Assembly: GCA_003116995.1 (NCBI GenBank)
Contig: BDSL01000020.1
Coordinates: 248,001-312,000, forward strand
DNA from: Yamagishiella unicocca
Taxonomy: Eukaryota; Chlorophyta; Chlorophyceae; Chlamydomonadales; Volvocaceae
Direction: 5' to 3'
Length of the DNA stretch: 64,000 bases
Shown here: positions 1-10,485 of the stretch, in pieces
Numbering within the stretch: position 1 is the stretch's first letter
Layout: each line of letters opens with the position of its first letter
Position numbers and translations under genes: made by a program
Notes under the pieces: model-generated
Seen by the model: only the letters and a program-made list of their open reading frames with translations
Told to the model about the DNA's origin: nothing
The model's database searches: none

Positions 1-169
1 GCGTCGGCGGCGCCAAGCGTACACAGCGATGTATTTTAATCCATCGGACGTCCGGCTGACGGTACGACAGTGACGGCGGAGCTGGCATGTGGACGGAAAC
101 CCACCCGGAGCTACTAAGCAGACCAAAACCCTAATGGCATTCCCTCGACTAGCGCCCCGTTCCCGACTT

Positions 170-484
170 TTAGTTTTGATCGCAACGCAGCTGTACCTGC
201 GAACCGAGCCCTACGAGCCATCGCACGAGGTCTAGCTCTGCCGAAGGTTGTGTTGCTGCTGCTGCCGCCGCTGCTGCCGCCGCCGCTGCAGCCGTTGTCG
301 CCGTTGCCCCTGCATGTTCTTGAAGCTCAATAGTAGCTGGGTCCGTGCGGACCTTTGGGCTTGCGTCTGCGCTACTGGTGATGCTGGTGTATGAGACAGC
401 GCTAACGGTCCCGGCGCCAGCGATAGCTGTACGTGTTGCGCTTGCGCAGAGAAGACCCAAAATGAGAAGAGCTGGAGTCCTCAT
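170..484 (-). CDS. possible start of a secreted protein (partial, uncertain)
   Basis: A minus-strand reading frame opens with ATG at 484. It has a convincing signal-peptide-like start: a short basic n-region, then a hydrophobic core rich in Leu and Ile, then small residues (MRTPALLILGLLCASA). A Thr/Ser-rich stretch and a run of about 13 alanines follow. The frame reaches a stop at 170, but a plausible splice donor (CAG|GTACAG) lies at 197/196, so the gene could continue past the left edge. It is divergent from the gene starting at 1115, which fits a shared promoter region. No domain is recognised. The poly-Ala tract comes from a CTG/CCG repeat and could also arise in non-coding DNA, so confidence is low. 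Confidence 0.35.
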   Translation of the reverse strand: MRTPALLILGLLCASATRTAIAGAGTVSAVSYTSITSSADASPKVRTDPATIELQEHAGATATTAAAAAAAAAAAAATQPSAELDLVRWLVGLGSQVQLRCDQN

Positions 485-1114
485 TTATTTGGCCTATGTT
501 AGGGTGACAAATGACCCGAACCACTATAATGCGCAGGGTTGCCTCACATGCACGACAACGGCCTTGTACGGAAACTCATGAAAATTGGCTTGGACGCCAA
601 CTTCCCTTGCAACCATACATAACCCCGATAACATATGGGGGTATTACAATGGCAGGCGTATAATCTACGTAAGTTGACTGGGACAGGTACAGGAAGTGAA
701 TTTCCTCCAATTGTTCCAGAATACCTGGCTACAAGAGCTTGCGGACTCAAAGCTTCGTGCGGAGAAATAGGCTGGTGGACCAGTGGCGGGTGGGTAGGAC
801 TGCGTCTCCGCACCACTCTTTTGCGTCCTGCTGGCTACCTTGAGGGACTGGCTTCTCTAAAAGGTATGCCTTAGGGGCCTGGGGATGAGGGAAAATGTGC
901 ATCCAGGAACCATGGATTTCTTGCGAAGCCTAGCGAAGGCGAAGACTTGGGTGTCACGGGCTTGGGTGTCACAAGGGTTGCTTGCTGGACAAATGATTTT
1001 TTATTTCCGTAGGTTTGCAGGGTCTTATACCCGCCTTGCGTTAGCGTCAGTTTTTGGGGATAATGTGAAAAAGGTTCGACCCACGCCTTCACACGCTCTG
1101 TCGGAACCTGCAGG
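485..1114. other. intergenic region between divergent genes
   Basis: This 630-base stretch separates the possible minus-strand gene (ATG at 484) from the plus-strand gene with ATG at 1115. It is less GC-rich than the flanking exons and holds no convincing exon. It probably contains both promoters and 5' UTRs. No clear TATA box was seen. Confidence 0.4.
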
Positions 1115-4100
1115 ATGGGCTGCTTGTGCTTTGGTGGAAAGGAGGACTTAGACGACCTTTCCGCACCCCTTGACCCGGCAGTGCCGAAGCCACGAACTGG
1201 TAAGGTTCGCGCCAGTTGGGTTTGGCTGCAGCTGTTTGCCTCTGACGAGCATGCGGAAAAGGGTTTGCTTTCTGATGTGATTACGTGCGAAACTGTGCAG
1301 TGTTGACGAGTCGCGTTCGCATACCTTGAATCGCTGTACTGAAGTCGCGCTGCCTTCCCACCTCCTGCTTCGCGGTGTCCCCTCCCGCCCCAGGCAACAA
1401 TTCCCAACGAGCAGGGAGCACTTCGGCACGTGGTGCAAACGGACAGCAGCTGCCGACCGCAGCCAGCGGCAGGGAAGCGCAATCGACGGCCAATGCAGCG
1501 GCGGCCAATGGCCTGCAGACCGCACCGTCTGCCGGACGCAGCGGAGCTCCAGGCATCGAGCAGCAACCTTCAGCGCGCGAAGCAGCTGCCGGCGCAGGGA
1601 TATACGGCGCAGGCACTGACGGCGCGGCTGCCGGGGGCAGCATGGCTCGGAGCATGTCGCGGAAGAAGCCCACCATTGTGATTCCGGGCTCACCTGACAG
1701 CCCGCCCGCCGCACCGAAGGTGTGTGGCGACCAATGTCTTCCACCGGCATGGCCCCTCGAAACTAATCCGGCGGAGCTAGCAGCCCAGTTAGTGTGGAAT
1801 TGCGTCGACCGCGGCGTTCCGCGCTGGACGGCCGCCTGGAGGCGACTCCTGGGAGCGAGGGAGGGTGCTGCCTTAAGCGGATTCAGAGAGGGGCCTCCGG
1901 AGCGGTGTCGGGACGCGGCCTCGCAACACAGCAGCCCGGGGTTGTTACATTCCTGGGGAGGTTGATGCATGTCTTTGGGGGTTCGCCGCAATGGCGTGCG
2001 GTGTTGGGACGGACAGCGAAGGGCCAAGCTCAGGCTATTGGTACGCGGTGGCTCGGGTGTTGCCGATTCGGTCGCTCAGCTCTCGTCGGCCTCCCTGCCT
2101 GCCTGCCGGGCGCCACCCTGCCTGCCGGGTCCCCACCGCCCGCAGGCGGACAATTGGGCCATCACCCCCGCCCAGCAGCAGCCGCAGCAGGTGGAGGAGG
2201 CGGATGTGGAGGACATCGAGGTGCGTCGGGGGGGGATTCGAGGGAAACCCGTGGGGGGGGGAGGGGGCGGGGGCACGCCGCCGTCACGCCGTCGTACGGC
2301 ACCTGCGGCGCCATCCACGACTCCGTACGGCTGTTGGGGCGTTGTTACAGGCGCGGGCGCTGGGCAGCAAACGTGCCGTGCGCTGCGCCGCGCCACGTTC
2401 CCAAGGGTTCCAGGATGGCTGACGCGGCCCCCCCCCACCCACCTGATTAACTCCTGTATTCGGAAGCCCGACCGCTCCGCGTCTCCTTGCATTTGTTTCC
2501 TCTCGGGACTGCCCAATGGGATTTGGTTGTACCGGCAGTCGTGATTAAGTGAAGCGTCGTGTACGGATAAAACCGAGCGCTTCCCCCTCCTAGCTTGGGG
2601 CTGGTCTCCGCAACGCAGCACCCGGGGTATCCAACACCTGCCAGATGATGATGTGATGACCCGCACCGCCGGCGCTCCACCCAGCCACACGCCCCCTGCC
2701 AAGCCAGCCAGCCAGCATCCACGCCCCCCCCCGCCGCCTCCTCACCCCCCTCGTCCCGTAACCGGGTCTTTTGCACCCCCCCGTCCCTGCCCCTTCGGCA
2801 CCATCGCTCTGTAGGTTGACCTGGAGGACATACAGGAGCTCAGCCCCATACCCACAGCCTCCGCCACTCCGGGATCCGTCAACGGCGCCGCCGCCGCCGC
2901 TGGCGGAGGCGCGTACGGCCGCGGGCGCAGCGGCGGCTTCCAGCCCAGCCCCTCCAACCTGGGTCCGGGCCGTACCTCCTTGCAGGGGCTCAGCACCACC
3001 AGCGGCACCGGCGGGGAGGGCGGCATGGGGTCAGCGGGCGCGGGGCCGCCGGGGAGCCCGCCGGGGTCGTCACCGACGGTAAGGGGGGGAGGCCGAGGAG
3101 CAGGGGAAGGCGCAGGGGAAGGAGCAGGGGAAGGAGCAGGGAAAGGAGCAGGGGAAGGAGCAGGGGCAGGGGAAGGAGCAGGGGAAGGGGCAGGGGCAGG
3201 GGAAGAAGCAGGGAAGGCGGGGGACCTGCCGGCTTGGGTGGGGGATGGAGGGGAAGGCGGTGGTAGGCCCGCGTGGGGCCGGTGGAGGGCCGCGAAGGAG
3301 GCGAAGAAAGACGCTGGACAAGCGGCAGGGGAGGGCAAGCAGGATGAGGGCCGGGTTCGCTGCCGGGCTGTTTGACGTCCGGCTCCCGACCTGGTCCTCG
3401 TGCCGGGGCAGGAGCTAGGTAGGCGGCGAGGTGAGGTGAAGTAGCGTGAGGTGCTGTACCCGCAGCACGCGGGGTGCTCCGGCTCGCCTCCCGCTCTCGC
3501 CGCACCGTTCGGAACCCCCCTCCGTCGTGCCCTTCCCTCGCCGTACAGGCGCTGATCTACTCCCAGCAGCAGCCCGGACCCTTCGAGGAGGGGGTCGCTG
3601 GTCCAGACCCGGAGTCGCTGGCTGGGGAGGCCGGCGCGGCTGGGGAGGAGGGCGACAAGCAGCTGCAGCGGGCGCAGAACCCGGAGCGGGCTGCTAGCGG
3701 CTCCCAAGCGGGTGGAGACGGGACCGATCCGAAGCAGCAGCGAGAGCAGTGGGAGGTCGTGCAGGAGGCGGGGGAGTCGGCCGCTGGGCGGGAGGCGGAG
3801 GGCGGCGGCGGGGGGGAGGTGGAGAAGGCCGTTGACAGGGGTGCGGCGCCGGCGGGGGACGACGGCGGCGGCAGCAGCAGCGGGTGTCCGTCTCCCAGCA
3901 GCTCGGACTCGGATGAGGCGGACGCGCCGCCCTGGCAGACCTCCGTGGCCCCGGAGGTGGACCGGGAGGCGGGCAAGGGCGCGGTGCCGGACGGCAAGAG
4001 CCAGCCAGCCGGCGACGATGACGCCGTTCCCGCCAGCTCAGCGGCGGCGGCCGCCGCAGCCGCAGGCCCCACTGCCGCAGGCCCCGCCGCCGCGGCCGCC

Positions 4101-7100
4101 GCGGCTGTCACCGCCGCCCCCGCAGGGCGCCCGACGGCCAACGCAGCCGCCAGCACAGCGGCCGTGGCGGTGAGTCCGATGCCTGAGGGCCCGGAGGCTG
4201 CCGCCTCGCCGCCGCCGCCGCCGCAACCGCGGTCTCAGCCGTCGTCCTCCCGGAAGACCCCGTCGGGATCGCATGCGTCGGCTCGGCCGTCGCCGCTGGG
4301 GCACACCGCCCGCCGGCTGGTGGGTGACGGGGGGGCGAGGGGGGGTACGGGTTTAAGGGTTTTAGGGGGGAAGTCCGTGCACACACGAGGGCGAGGGGGA
4401 CCGCGGCACGTGTGCGCTTGGGGGTTGATTACGTGATGCCACGATCTTCGCGCTTCCAGGCCTCGGCCTCGGTGCAGCAGGGCCAGAAGGCACGGGTCCT
4501 GTCAGTGGTTGGGTCAGGGACGCCTGGTCGGGGTGGCTGGTTGGTGCGCAGGCGGATGCCGCCGCCAGGCGGGGCCCACTCTCCTCCCACCACCTCCCAA
4601 CCCACAGCCCTGTGGCCCCCAAGCTCCCCCTGGCGCGGGTCTGCCGTCACATGCCCGAATGTCGTACATCTGTCGTCACGTGCCCGAACGTCATACACTC
4701 CTCATGGCGGTGTTTGGGGATGCAGCGAGGGGAGGCCTGGAGGGCGCTGGAAGCTGTGTATTGTTTCCTGGGGACTGGGGTGGTGGGGGGGAGGGGGCAG
4801 AGAGGGAACCCCGGGGTGGCGGTGTGGGGCGCGGTGTGGGGCGGTTTCATAGTCTGCTGTCGTACAGCTGGCTGACCGGGGCACCGCGTGACGCGGGCCG
4901 TCTCCCCATCCCCTCCACCACCTGCACCCATAGCGCACGATCCAAATGCCTCTGTGCCTTCCGAGCCGTTACCTGGCCACTGGACCGAGCGGCGGCGGCG
5001 GCGGGGGGGGGGCGGGCGGGTGGTTGGGGCGGGGGGCAGGGGCCGCTGCGGAACCTCCCGAATCTCACACAAACGCTGTCGTGACGCCCACCTTCCCTCC
5101 GCCGCGCATCATCCCACGCCCGCGCTGTCTCGCTCCGAAACCAACAGGCCCGGCAGGGCAGCGGACTGTCCGACTGCTCCGACCTGTCCCTCCCTGGCGA
5201 GTACGAGCGGTACGGCGGCGGCAGCAGCGAGGAGGACGAGGTGGCGGACCGGCAGTACGAGCAGGTGCGTGCCAGTGGGGCGGGGCAGGGGGCAGGCTTG
5301 TGTCTTGGTGGTTACCGTCACGGGCGAGAGGGGAAGGGATCGAACCGACGACTGGAGCACACCTCGCGCGGGTGTGGGGCCTGGGGAGCTGCGCGCCAGG
5401 GGCGACTCTGGTGTATTGGCGATTGGAGAGCTTCACAGGGGGTGTTACGCGCCAGGTCCCGGGGCCTTTCCTCGTCCTACATCGTCTGGCTGGCCCCCCC
5501 CATCACATACCACACACACACGTGCGTCCACCATTTACGGTACTCCGCTCTCGGGAGCTGTGCACGAGCGCTCCGCGCCTGTCATGGCTTGTGCGCGATA
5601 CCCGCCTCGGCAGCACCACACGCACAGATCCCAACACCCGCACCGCCACCACGACGACCGAAACCACATCACCACCAACGCCTTACCAAGAGCACCAACA
5701 CCATGAGCACCAACACCACCACCAAACGCACCGTCACGTGCCGACCCAACCTGGCCGAACCGACCTAACCTGCGTGTCGTGCCATGTCGCCCCGCCCCAC
5801 CCAACCCAACCCAACCCAACCCAACCCAACCACCCCCCAACCCCCTCTGTTGGAAGCCTCAGGCCATTGCGGCCGCTGGCGGCCACCCGGTCCCGGGAGC
5901 CACCAGCCGCCACCCCGCGGTCAGCGGCTCGGGGTCCGCGGCCCCCAACGCCTCCAGCCCCCACGAGGTGCCGCCGGCGGGGGGGCCGGCGGGGGGGCCG
6001 CCGGGGCCCCGGTCCTCGGGCTACGAGAACCCCATGTGGCGCGACGGGGACCAGGTGGATGACGAGGAGAGCTCGCCGGAGGTGAGGGGGGTGGGGGAGG
6101 GACCGGTGAGGGAGGGTGGGGGAGGGACCGGTGAGGGGGGTGGAGGAGGGAACGGTGAAGGGGGTGGAGGAGGGATTGGTGAGGGAGGGTGGGGGAGGGA
6201 ACGGTGAGGAAGGGTGGGGGAGGGACCGGTGAGGGGTTTCGGTGCGGGTGGTGGCAGAGCTGAGGGGGCGGGTGGAGATGAGGGCGCAGAGCGCGCGGGC
6301 TGAGACCGCAGCGGAGGGTGCGATGACGCCGGGTGGGGAAGGTGGGGTGGTGGAGGTTGCAGGAAAGGTGGGGTGGGGGAGGTTGCAGGTAAGGTGGGGA
6401 AGGTGGGGCTATGTACCCTCCAGCTGCGCCTGCAGGCGCAGGTAAGGAGGAGGTGGTGAGGGGGCGTGGGGCGGTTTGCAGCGGGCGGCGCGGCCTTGGC
6501 ACTCGGCAATGGGGGCAACGTGGCCGCACCGCCGAATCGCACCACCACACCGCCGGGCTGCACCACCACACCGTTGCGCACACACCAGCGTGAGCGGTGT
6601 TCCTGCGCTGTTGCGGTTGCTGTTGCGGTTGCTGTTGCTGTTGCGGTTGCTGATGCGGTTGCTCCCCTCTTCACCCCTCCCGCGGCGCCGCTCTGTCGCA
6701 CAGAACGTCCGCACGCGCTCCCAGCAGCCGCAGCCCGCGGGACCGCCGCTTGTGCTGCGACCGGAGCAGCAGCAGCAGCAGCCGGAGGGGGGGAGCGGCA
6801 AGGAGCCCGGCGTGGGGTCCGACTTCGACAGCGACTCCGACAAGGAAGCAGCGGTGGCCGCCGTAGCAGGCGGGAAGCCGTCGGCCGCGCGGTCCGCTGC
6901 GGCCGCGGGTGAGCGGGAGAACGGGGAGGATACGGCGGCAGGCGAGGGAGAAGACGCCTTTGACGACACGGGCGAGGCTTGGCGGTGGGGACCCACCGGC
7001 GACGCTGATGAGGAAGCGGGAGCTGATAGGACCCCCACACGGAAGGACCCAATCCAGTGGACGGGTGAGGCGGGGGGGGCGGATGCGGGGCGGCGGGGGG

Positions 7101-7785
7101 GCCACGGGGGATGCGGGGCAGCGTTCGTCGCGGGGGGGGGCGGCGGGGGGGCGGCGGGGGGGCGGCGGGGGGGCGGTGGAGGTCGCGGGCATGCGAAAGA
7201 CACAGGGGGCAGGTAGAGGGTGTGTGTTTGCGAGCCCTTGCCTTGGGAGCCTGAGTCCGCCATGTGAAGCCGGCCCTGGGGGCTGCGCGACTGGCGGACC
7301 GCTGGGCAGCAGTCCTTCCTTCCTTCCTCTTCCCGCCCGTGGCCCTTGCCCCGCGGAGTTCCGGTTGCATGCGCTGGTACCGGAGGGGGGGCTGGCAAGC
7401 GGGTATTGCGCACCCAGCCGCCACGCCCATGGCCGGCCTCTTTGACTACGTGTATGCCCGAGCCAACCTGCCCTGACCTCTCTGGAGCGCAGGCGTGTAC
7501 GACGGGCCGGCTGGCGGCAGCACAGCCAACCCGCAGCCCGGCTCCGCCGAGAGCTCCGTCGCCATGACCACGCTGGCGGAGGCGGCCGCCGCGGCGGCGG
7601 CGGCCGCCGCCGCGTCGACGGCTGGTACGACGACGACGGCCGCTGGGCCGGCTGGCGAGCAGGGCGCGCAGCACGTGGCGGCGGCGGCGGCGGCGCTGAC
7701 GTCAGACGCGCGGGCTGTGATTGCGCCGTCAGGGGGCCCAGCCAAGGTGACGGGGGCGGCCACCCCCACCACGCCGGTGGTACAG

Positions 7786-7817
<32 letters not shown>

Positions 7818-10485
7818 AGGTACTACTGCTGCCAGTGCCACGAGCACAGCCCCCAAGGGCGCCGGTAAGGCGACTCCGACGACGACGACGGCGACCCCGG
7901 CGGCGGCGCAGCCACGGACGGCGGCGGCCGGGACGACTGCGGCGGCCAAGTCGGCTGGTGCCACTCCCACCACGGGCTCAGCTGCGGCCAAGCTCGCAAC
8001 CGCCGCCAAGCTGGCGGTGGCCGCAAAGCACCTCTCAGCGGGCGCCAAGCCGGCGGCGGCCGCCAGCACGACCTCGACCCCGGCGGGGGCCGCATCGTCC
8101 GACAAGGCGGCGGCGACGGCGACGGCGACGACGACGCCGCAGCAACGGACGCCGCCGCCGGCGGCGACGACGACCGCCTCCGCCAGCGGCCTTCCGCACT
8201 TCATGTTGCCCACACGCTCCACCAGCGCACACCGGCGCTCCAGCGAGGAGGGCGGCCCCGTCACCGCCACCCCGACCTCCGGCGCCGTAACCACCACGTC
8301 CACCGGCGCCGTAACCACCCCCGCCGCAACAACCGCAACCGCCGCAACCGCCGCAACAACCGCAACAACCGGCAAGCCCAGCCCGGGCCTGCATGCCAAG
8401 CCGCCCTCACCGGCTGTGCCGGGAGCGGCGAGGACGACCCCGCCTGTCGCTCGGAGCGTGTCGGCCCGCCAGGCCGGCGTCACCGTCAGCACGCCGCCGT
8501 CGGCCCCCAAGCCGCCGGCGGTATCGACGCCGGCCAGCGCGGGTAGCAACGTGAAGGCCGCCGGGTCCGCCGCCAAGCCGGCGGCTGGGAGCAGCCCGGC
8601 ACCCGCCATCCCGAAGGCGAGCCCCGCGGCGGCTGCGGCAGGTGCCAAGCCCGCCGGCCCAGCCGCAGCAAACGGCGCGACGACAGCGGCGAAGCCGGTG
8701 GCGAAGCCGGCGCCAGCCGCGGCGGCAGCAAAGGCCGCGCCAGCGGCGGCGGCGGCGAAGCCGGCGCCAGCGACTCCTGCGGCGCCGGCGACTGCAAAGA
8801 CAGCCGTGCCGGCCTCTGCGGCTGCACCCGCTGCTCCAGCCAAACCCCCATCTGCGCCTTCTCCTGCACCTGCTCAAGCTGCCACTGCTCCTGCCGCTGC
8901 CGCTGCTGCAGCCGCTGCCGCGCCAGCGGCCGTGGCGACCGCAGCGGACGCCAAGTCGGAATGCCAGCCGGAGGCCGCTCCGCGGGCGGCGCGCGAATCC
9001 GGATCCGGATCCGTCAACGGATCCGCGCCGGCGGCGGCCAGCGCCGGTAGCGGCAGCGGGCTGCCCTTCGGCGAGTGGCGCATGGTGCGGCTCAAAAAGG
9101 ACATGCGCTGCTGCGCCTCGGAAGGCACGGTGGCCCAGGAGACGAACGACGGTACGGCAGGGCACAGGATGTGTCGTACTGTATTCCCCATCCTCACGGG
9201 TGGCCGGGTGGATTCGGCCTGGCGGCGGGGCACAGTGCACGTCACCGTGTGTGCAGGGCGGCGGGAAGCAGCCATAGTGCCGGAGAGCGGGGTATGCGAA
9301 ACCCAATGCGTATTTAGACCCTGCGCCACTGTCGCCCTGTGTAGCGACTTCCTGCTGCCGCGCTCTACCCGGGGGCGCCTGCTGTCTTCGCTGCCGAGTG
9401 CCCGGCGCTTAGGAACATAGCTCGCACTCGTGCTGGCACCCGCCGCCTGCTCCCTCGCCTCAGGCCGCGTTCCGCCGCTCGTCCTTGCACCCGCCCGCCC
9501 ATGTCATGTAACCGCGTCTTTATGCTACCCCACCCCCCACCACCAGCAGCCCTACCGGTTTTCCTACGAAGTGTCGACCCACGGGTTTTCCTCTCATGCC
9601 ACCAACCCCCACGCCGCCGCCACCCCCACGCCCGTCCCCCCCGCCCCGCAGGCCCGACGGAGGTGTTCAAGTGCGAGGAGACGCTGCAGCCCGGAGCGCT
9701 GGCGGCGGTCATCAGCCACAGCATCTTCCCGCCCGAGGGCGCCACCCCCCAGCCCAAGACCTGGATCTTCTGCCCCGACCCGCTCTGCATGGAGAGCAAG
9801 CCCACCGGCTCGGAGCTGCCCAAGTGGTGAGGAGTGCGCGGCGCCGTGGCGCACCGCAGCGCAGAACACAGCGCGTCGCATTGTGCACTGAAGCGCGAAG
9901 CCCGAAGCGCGAAGCCCGAAGCGCGAAGCCCGAAGCGCGAAGCCCGAAGCGCGAAGCCCGAAGCGCGAAGCCCGAAGCGCGAAGCCCTGCCCTGTCCTGT
10001 CATGCGGTACACGCTGCTTTGCGCGGGGAGGGCGCCGCCCATAAAAACGCCCTCCAACCGCTTGCGCCCGCTCTCGCACGTGTGTGGGTGTGTATGTGAC
10101 CAGCGGCACGCAGGCTAGAGTGACGCGCATTATCCCCACACACACACACCTGCGCACTCGCAGCGCAGCGATCATGCGCTCGTATTCTTGCTTGGTTACG
10201 GTAGCTGCTTCGCGTGCCGTGTTGTTCGCGCATGGGAGAAGCGCAGTCAGGCTGAGCACCGCCGGCCTCTCTCGCTCGCGCCCCCCCAGCACCAACCACA
10301 TTTCCTTAGTCGCGTTACCGGTTCTTTTACCCCCCTCCCCCCGGGTCCGCAGGCCAAGCAAGATCGTGTTGGCGGGCGGCGTCAAGGTCACTCGCGCCGA
10401 GTACGACCACCTCAAAGACCTCGGGTTGGACGTGACGCTGCCGGGCAAGCAGCAGCCGGCGGCGGCGGCGGCCAGCACCGGGTAG
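1115..10485 (+). CDS. large low-complexity protein with MGCLC acylation-type N-terminus
   Basis: Spliced model of about 1,412 residues; all phases agree. Exons: 1115-1199, 1394-1719, 2146-2220, 2815-3078, 3549-4319, 4460-4495, 5148-5264, 5863-6081, a putative 18-base micro-exon 6424-6441, 6704-7064, 7493-9151, 9652-9826, 10353-10485. The protein starts MGCLCFGG, which fits N-myristoylation at Gly2 with palmitoylation at nearby Cys, so membrane attachment is inferred. The middle is acidic/Ser-rich and then Ala, Pro, Thr and Lys-rich; the 553-residue exon at 7493-9151 is almost all low complexity. The last ~130 residues are different: normal composition, Cys-containing, with landmarks GEWRMVRLKKDMRCC, KTWIFCPDPLC and VTRAEYDHLKDLGLDVTLPG. 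I do not recognise this domain. The conserved end suggests a scaffold or adaptor, but no function is assigned. Exon 6 (12 codons) and the micro-exon are the least certain parts. Confidence 0.7.
3088..3215 (+). repeat. purine-rich minisatellite in intron
   Basis: Imperfect tandem copies of a 12-base GGGGAAGGAGCA-like unit lie in the fourth intron of the 1115-10485 gene, close to its 5' splice site. The tract is strongly strand-asymmetric (purines on the sense strand). Confidence 0.8.
9889..9986 (+). repeat. 14-bp tandem repeat in intron
   Basis: About seven head-to-tail copies of GAAGCGCGAAGCCC lie in the last intron of the 1115-10485 gene. The unit is open in several frames, which creates false ORFs on both strands. 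Confidence 0.9.

Noticed and set aside
2742..3707. 321-codon Pro/Ser-rich minus-strand ORF
   Set aside because: Antisense to exon and purine-repeat intron of the first gene; the PAPSPA repeat is the complement of the GGGGAAGGAGC minisatellite.
5322..5348. tRNA B-box-like sequence (GGTTCGATCCC on the minus strand)
   Set aside because: Flanking bases do not pair into a T stem and no acceptor or anticodon arm can be formed. It lies in an intron.
7446..8843. 465-codon minus-strand ORF, Ala/Val-rich
   Set aside because: It is the complement of the low-complexity Ala/Thr/Pro exon at 7493-9151; GC-rich DNA leaves the opposite strand open.
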